From IMG/VR virus record IMGVR_UViG_3300048924_000378, positions 1 to 35,685 of that record: 35,685 nucleotides of DNA. One strand, written 5' to 3'. Positions 32,660 through 35,685 of the stretch are shown here, one piece after another. Within the stretch, counting starts at the first letter, position 1; the number at the start of each line of letters is the position of its first letter. A program made the position numbers and the translations under genes. Under the pieces are notes generated by a model, which worked only from the letters and a program-made list of their open reading frames with translations, did no database searches and was not told where the DNA came from. The stretch is from a virus.

Positions 32660-33012
32660 CTAGCTGCCGTGCCTGCTGCACGGGAAGTACGCAGTCGGCG
32701 GCCCCAGGAATCCATCTAGCCCCCTCGAAAGCAGCGGGGAGGTCAACAATACTCTGATCATGGATCGCAGAGGGCTTACCAATCACGGAAGGTTAAGCCC
32801 TGCAAATTTTACCTCTTGTACACGATTGCGAAAGCGTGTGCCGGGCATACTGACCTGAACAGTTTCTCGCCGAGCCTGGGCTTCCTCCTCCCTCCCTCTC
32901 TAATTCCCAGGCACGCCTTCAAGGCATCGGCACTTTCCAGCAAGGCCCTGCAGCTTCACCAGTTGCAGGGCCTTTTGTTTTTTGGCCCGCGCGGCCGCAA
33001 TCTGGAGCCCCC
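32660..33012 (+). other. 353-bp gap with hairpin and terminator
   Basis: No gene is seen. The gap contains a hairpin CCGTGC-CTGCT-GCACGG (32667-32683) without a T-run right after the exported-protein gene, and a strong terminator (32942-32983) near its end. No clear promoter for the following genes was found. Confidence 0.5.
32942..32983 (+). terminator. Intrinsic terminator inside rightward early arm
   Basis: 11-bp stem AAGGCCCTGCA / TGCAGGGCCTT (32942-32952 and 32964-32974) followed by TTGTTTTTT. It lies 30 bases before the next start codon, so downstream genes need readthrough or another promoter. Confidence 0.85.
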
Positions 33013-33699
33013 ATGGAAATCAAGATCGAATTGGACCTGCCCGCAATCGTCGCCCAGGCCGTCAGCGCCGAGCGCATCCAACCCATCGTAGACAAGGCCA
33101 TCGCGGAAGCGGTCAAGGATGCAATCAGCGATGCCACCGGCTATCGGAGCAAGTTCCGTGAAGCCATGAAAGAGCAGCTCAGCGACGCCATGCCGCATGG
33201 CCTGCGGATCGATGACGTTGCCAAGTTCCAGCAGGTGCTCAATGCAGCAGTTTCCAGCGCGGTGCAGGGGGAAAACGCGAAAGCCGTGCAGACGGCCATC
33301 ACGTCTGCAGTGGGCAGCTTCATGCCAGATCTTCCCGCACGCATCAAGCTCTCGGTTTTGCTGCAGCAGGCGCGTATCGGATTCCTCAAGGAATCCCACG
33401 AAGCCTTCTATGCCGAACTCGAAATGAGCGAGTACAGCGGCGGTGGCGGATGGCTTTATTTGGACGGCGAAGAATCCACACGCGGAAAGCACTCTGCCTC
33501 CATGCGACTCGCCTTCACCAAGGAAGGTCAAGTCTATTCGCTCACGCTGAACGACAAGGTGGTCACCCCTATGAGCCTGCCAAACGCAGTCGGTGAATTT
33601 GAGGCCATGCTTCTTGCTCTTTATGTCGGCCGCACAAGCCTGGAAATCGATATGCATGAGCACGACGTCAAGTCCGCCGCCAGCGAGCAATACGACTGA
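33013..33699 (+). CDS. Hypothetical early phage protein (228 aa)
   Basis: 228 residues; GGAG precedes the ATG at 33013. The N-terminal half is helical (LPAIVAQAVSAERIQPIVDKAIAEAVKDAI, then DVAKFQQVLNAAVSSAVQG), and the C-terminal half has beta-like segments (GGGGWLYLDGEES, EGQVYSLTLNDKVV). No family is recognised. It sits between two terminators at the start of the small-gene run that leads to rdgC. Confidence 0.65.
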   Translation: MEIKIELDLPAIVAQAVSAERIQPIVDKAIAEAVKDAISDATGYRSKFREAMKEQLSDAMPHGLRIDDVAKFQQVLNAAVSSAVQGENAKAVQTAITSAVGSFMPDLPARIKLSVLLQQARIGFLKESHEAFYAELEMSEYSGGGGWLYLDGEESTRGKHSASMRLAFTKEGQVYSLTLNDKVVTPMSLPNAVGEFEAMLLALYVGRTSLEIDMHEHDVKSAASEQYD

Positions 33700-33735
33700 G
33701 TCAATGTTTCGTGGGGGCCGCTTTGTGCGGCATTT

Positions 33736-33771
33736 GGCCGCTCTGCAGCGATGTGGAGCGGCCTCTTTTTT
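33736..33771 (+). terminator. Second intrinsic terminator in rightward arm
   Basis: 8-bp stem GGCCGCTC / GAGCGGCC (33736-33743 and 33756-33763) followed by TCTTTTTT. The T-run ends only 10 bases before the next ATG, so terminator and ribosome-binding site nearly overlap. Confidence 0.82.
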
Positions 33772-33781
33772 GGAATTCACC

Positions 33782-33979
33782 ATGAGATCCAGATTCAACC
33801 GCCTGCGCGGCGAACGCGGCCGCGTCGCGTATGAGCCGCAGACCTATGCCGACTGGCGTGAAGAAGAACGCCTCATCGCCGAGCAGGAAGCCCAGCGCCT
33901 GCAGCGGCAAGCAGCCGCAACCCCGATCCCGCCCTCTGGCGGGATTGCTGTTCCTGGAGAGCCCAAATGCAACGAGTGA
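33782..33979 (+). CDS. Small basic hypothetical protein (65 aa)
   Basis: 65 residues, rich in Arg and Glu (RSRFNRLRGERGRVAYEPQTYADWREEERLIAEQEAQRLQRQ), with a Pro-rich C-terminus. It starts directly after a terminator, with GGAA as the likely ribosome-binding site, and its 3' end overlaps the next gene by 13 bases. No family recognised. Confidence 0.55.
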   Translation: MRSRFNRLRGERGRVAYEPQTYADWREEERLIAEQEAQRLQRQAAATPIPPSGGIAVPGEPKCNE

Positions 33980-34278
33980 TCCCATCCGAGCCCTTCAATC
34001 CTGACCCCGACGCTCGCTTTCTGCGCACTGCCTCCCGCCCTGACCCTGTGGCCGAGCCGGACCCGGTGCCCACGCCCGGCGGCTGGCTGCTGCTGTGCCT
34101 GGCATTGCTGGTGGCCTTGGTGCTCAGCGCATGCGCGGATGCAGGTGCGGCCCAGGATCCCGTGGCCAGCGCAACGGACGAGCAGCGCGCGCACAGCGCT
34201 GCCCAGGCCTGCCCGCCCGGTCACGCAGTCGTGTGGACCGGCCCGCAAACCATGGAATACCTGCGCGAGCTGCCATGA
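33967..34278 (+). CDS. Membrane-anchored hypothetical protein (103 aa)
   Basis: 103 residues. A Pro/Asp-rich N-terminus (1-37) is followed by a hydrophobic segment (about 39-54, WLLLCLALLVALVLSA) ending in a Cys (LSAC, lipobox-like but too far from the N-terminus for a normal lipoprotein), then a polar part (ADAGAAQDPVASATDEQRAHS). GGAGAG precedes the ATG. Its stop overlaps the next start as ATGA. Possibly an envelope protein of the lytic cycle; family unknown. Confidence 0.6.
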   Translation: MQRVIPSEPFNPDPDARFLRTASRPDPVAEPDPVPTPGGWLLLCLALLVALVLSACADAGAAQDPVASATDEQRAHSAAQACPPGHAVVWTGPQTMEYLRELP

Positions 34279-34367
34279 CCAAGCTTCTCGGATTTTTCCT
34301 CTGGTCTGCCGTCTCGGCCTTCTGCATCGCCGCTGCGGCAACCATGGCCGACACCCCCCTCTTCTGA
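34275..34367 (+). CDS. 30-residue membrane peptide
   Basis: 30 residues: MTKLLGFFLWSAVSAFCIAAAATMADTPLF, shown here only as its composition of one hydrophobic helix (about 4-23) and a short polar end. The ATG overlaps the stop of the preceding gene (ATGA), which argues that it is translated. Role unknown; coupling to another membrane protein suggests that they act together. Confidence 0.5.
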   Translation: MTKLLGFFLWSAVSAFCIAAAATMADTPLF

Positions 34368-34384
34368 ACCTGGAGCACCAGCTC

Positions 34385-34681
34385 ATGAGCCATTCCACGG
34401 ACCCCATCGAAGGCGCGCGCGTCACCCGCGAAATCACTTCCAACCACCTCGCCCATGCAATGACGCATGTGGCCGAGCCCATCATCGAAATTCTGAGCGC
34501 CTATGGCCAGCGCAATGGCAACGCGTTCGCAGTCTATGGCGGCCTGTATGCCATGGGCTGCGCCCTGGCCAGCATCGGCACGAGCCTGGAGCCCGGCGTG
34601 GATCTGCGTCAGCAGCTCGAACCGATGCTCGCCGGCTACCAGGCGATGCGCGAGTCCCAGCTCAAGGCACAGGCCCACTGA
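34385..34681 (+). CDS. Hypothetical early phage protein (98 aa)
   Basis: 98 residues, helical, with EITSNHLAHAMTHVAEPIIEILSAYG and NAFAVYGGLYAMGCALASIG. GGAG lies upstream of the ATG at 34385. No family recognised. Its stop overlaps the next gene at CTGA. Confidence 0.6.
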   Translation: MSHSTDPIEGARVTREITSNHLAHAMTHVAEPIIEILSAYGQRNGNAFAVYGGLYAMGCALASIGTSLEPGVDLRQQLEPMLAGYQAMRESQLKAQAH

Positions 34682-34974
34682 TCGCCACGCCGAATCCCGA
34701 GAAGCTCAACCTCTCGCAGATCTGCGCCGCCTTCGCGCCTGTGCTCCAGCTCAGCGCCGCCAACCTCGTCGCCCTGGGCGTGCACTTCGAGAAGGACCGC
34801 AGCGCAGTGCTGATGAACGCCCGCGACCTGCCCCGCCTGGCCGACGCCCTGATCGACCAGCTCTACCTGAAGCGCGAGGAATTCCTGACCGGGCCTGCGC
34901 CGCGCGCGCCAGCCATCCCTGCTCCCGCCATCCAGTACCTACCTGCCGACGACACCGAAGGCGGCGCCCTGTAA
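34678..34974 (+). CDS. Hypothetical protein (98 aa) with non-ATG start
   Basis: The frame is open from the end of the previous gene, but no ATG, GTG or TTG occurs before the GTG at 34741, which would cut into a continuous protein-like stretch (ATPNPEKLNLSQICAAFAPV). A CTG at 34678 overlaps the previous stop as CTGA, in the place where neighbours have ATGA, and is the likely start (98 residues). The helical core is LSAANLVALGVHFEKDRSAVLM and DLPRLADALIDQLYLKR. No family recognised. Confidence 0.5.
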   Translation: MIATPNPEKLNLSQICAAFAPVLQLSAANLVALGVHFEKDRSAVLMNARDLPRLADALIDQLYLKREEFLTGPAPRAPAIPAPAIQYLPADDTEGGAL

Positions 34975-34994
34975 CCCACCGTTTGGAGAACCCC

Positions 34995-35462
34995 ATGTCG
35001 CAAACACCGGCAGATCTCTACGCGCAAGAAATGATCATGCGTGCCAAGGTCAAGGTCAAGGCCAAGGCCACCGAGGCCGCCGCGCTGCGCGTTGAAGCAA
35101 AGGCCGAGAAACGCGCCGTCGAAGCCTACAACCTGCGGGCACGCGCGAAAGCACTTTCGGCCGAGGCGGCCCAGTTGCGCAACGAGGCCAAACTCGTTCA
35201 CAGGGAAGCCGTGAAGGGCATTGGGGTTCAGGCCGAACAGATGGTGAAGCGCATGCCAACCGAGTTCGGTGGCTGGGGGATTCTCAAGACCCGCGCCTAT
35301 ACCAAGCTGCTGGACCTGCTCGTCTCCCAAGCGAAGCGCGTGCAGCCCAACCTGGCACTGGCCACCCAGGCCCACACCCTCCTGCTGGGCCACGCGGCTT
35401 GGTCCGACGCAGAAGCCAACCGCCTGGGCTGCCTGCCCAAGAACCCTAAATCCCTGGCCTGA
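34995..35462 (+). CDS. Lys/Ala-rich coiled-coil protein upstream of rdgC
   Basis: 155 residues; GGAG precedes the ATG at 34995. Residues about 10-75 form one long Lys/Ala/Glu-rich helix (RAKVKVKAKATEAAALRVEAKAEKRAVEAYNLRARAKAL), probably a coiled coil, followed by a compact C-terminal part (GGWGILKTRAYTKLLDLLVSQAKR). It lies just before rdgC, so a recombination or DNA-binding accessory role is possible. No family recognised. Confidence 0.6.
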   Translation: MSQTPADLYAQEMIMRAKVKVKAKATEAAALRVEAKAEKRAVEAYNLRARAKALSAEAAQLRNEAKLVHREAVKGIGVQAEQMVKRMPTEFGGWGILKTRAYTKLLDLLVSQAKRVQPNLALATQAHTLLLGHAAWSDAEANRLGCLPKNPKSLA

Positions 35463-35467
35463 ACACC

Positions 35468-35685
35468 ATGCTCAAGAACCTGATCATTTACCGAATCGCC
35501 GATTCCTGGTCTCCTGACCTGCAGGCCGTCGAGGCCGCCCTGGCCAAGTCGCCCTTTGCTGAGTGCGGCGCCACGCAGGAGCGCAACGCCGGCTGGGTGC
35601 CGCCGCGCGGCGAGCCCCATGGCCCGCTGGCCGAGTCCGTGGCCAATCAGTGGGTGATGCGCTTCATGACCGAGGCCAAGATGCT
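35468..35685 (+). CDS. rdgC: Recombination-associated protein RdgC (N-terminal part)
   Basis: First 72 residues of a gene that runs off the right edge. MLKNLIIYRIADSW at the N-terminus, WVPPRGEPHGPLAESVANQW and the closing FMTEAKM are the RdgC signature. RdgC binds double-stranded DNA as a ring-shaped dimer and limits RecA loading; phages carry it next to recombination genes. It is the last visible gene of the rightward early arm, 5 bases after the preceding stop. Chromosomal RdgC cannot be excluded, but the phage gene run reads directly into it. Confidence 0.85.
   Translation, partial: MLKNLIIYRIADSWSPDLQAVEAALAKSPFAECGATQERNAGWVPPRGEPHGPLAESVANQWVMRFMTEAKM

Noticed and set aside
1-35685. 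tRNA genes, insertion sequences, integrase or attachment sites
   Set aside because: None was recognised on reading; the prophage ends are probably outside the window.

Overview
This window is most of an intact-looking temperate podophage (prophage) from a high-GC betaproteobacterium. The codon use, the RdgC start at the right edge and the phage gene set suggest Burkholderiales, probably Comamonadaceae; that placement is inference. The virion genes (P22-type portal, N4-gp56-type capsid, SU10-type adaptor, one giant internal protein) recall the Bcep22-like podophages. No integrase, att site, tRNA, endolysin or spanin is visible, so both prophage ends lie outside the window.

Layout, right to left. 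(1) Immunity: a LexA/S24-type repressor (30265-30972, +) is flanked on both sides by copies of a 15-bp operator. On its left, operators O1-O3 sit over a leftward promoter for a Cro-like gene and over the repressor's own promoter. On its right, two operators overlie a near-consensus rightward promoter. (2) Leftward early operon (30182 to 23713, -): cro, small genes, a Rha/KilAC antirepressor, an O-like replication initiator carrying eight 19-bp iterons (a probable origin), a possible loader, a RuvC-like nuclease, a DUF4406 protein, an HNH-type nuclease and a winged-helix protein. Most genes are coupled by ATGA overlaps. (3) Late virion operon (22701 to the left edge, -): small and large terminase, portal, scaffold, major capsid protein, decoration protein, adaptor, internal proteins, a 2680-residue polyvalent protein and the start of a further tail or virion gene. 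(4) Rightward early arm (31114 to the right edge, +): about 700 bp of structured non-coding DNA, an exported protein, and a run of small genes leading into rdgC. Two intrinsic terminators lie inside this arm, so antitermination is likely.

Accessory genes are inserted in two places. Between the internal-protein gene and the giant gene (8476-11891) lie two exported-protein genes on the + strand, a small membrane protein, and an AT-richer two-gene cassette (a DUF4365 PD-(D/E)xK-type nuclease plus an unknown partner) that looks like a defence system. Between the early and late operons (22799-23617, +) lies a lone AT-rich gene of unknown function.

A 15-bp element, AACCCTAGnCnGGGG on the + strand, occurs 34-36 bp upstream of exactly three leftward genes: small terminase, the membrane protein, and the giant gene. 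These are the three points where a late transcript would have to start or restart, which suggests a dedicated late promoter or activator site.
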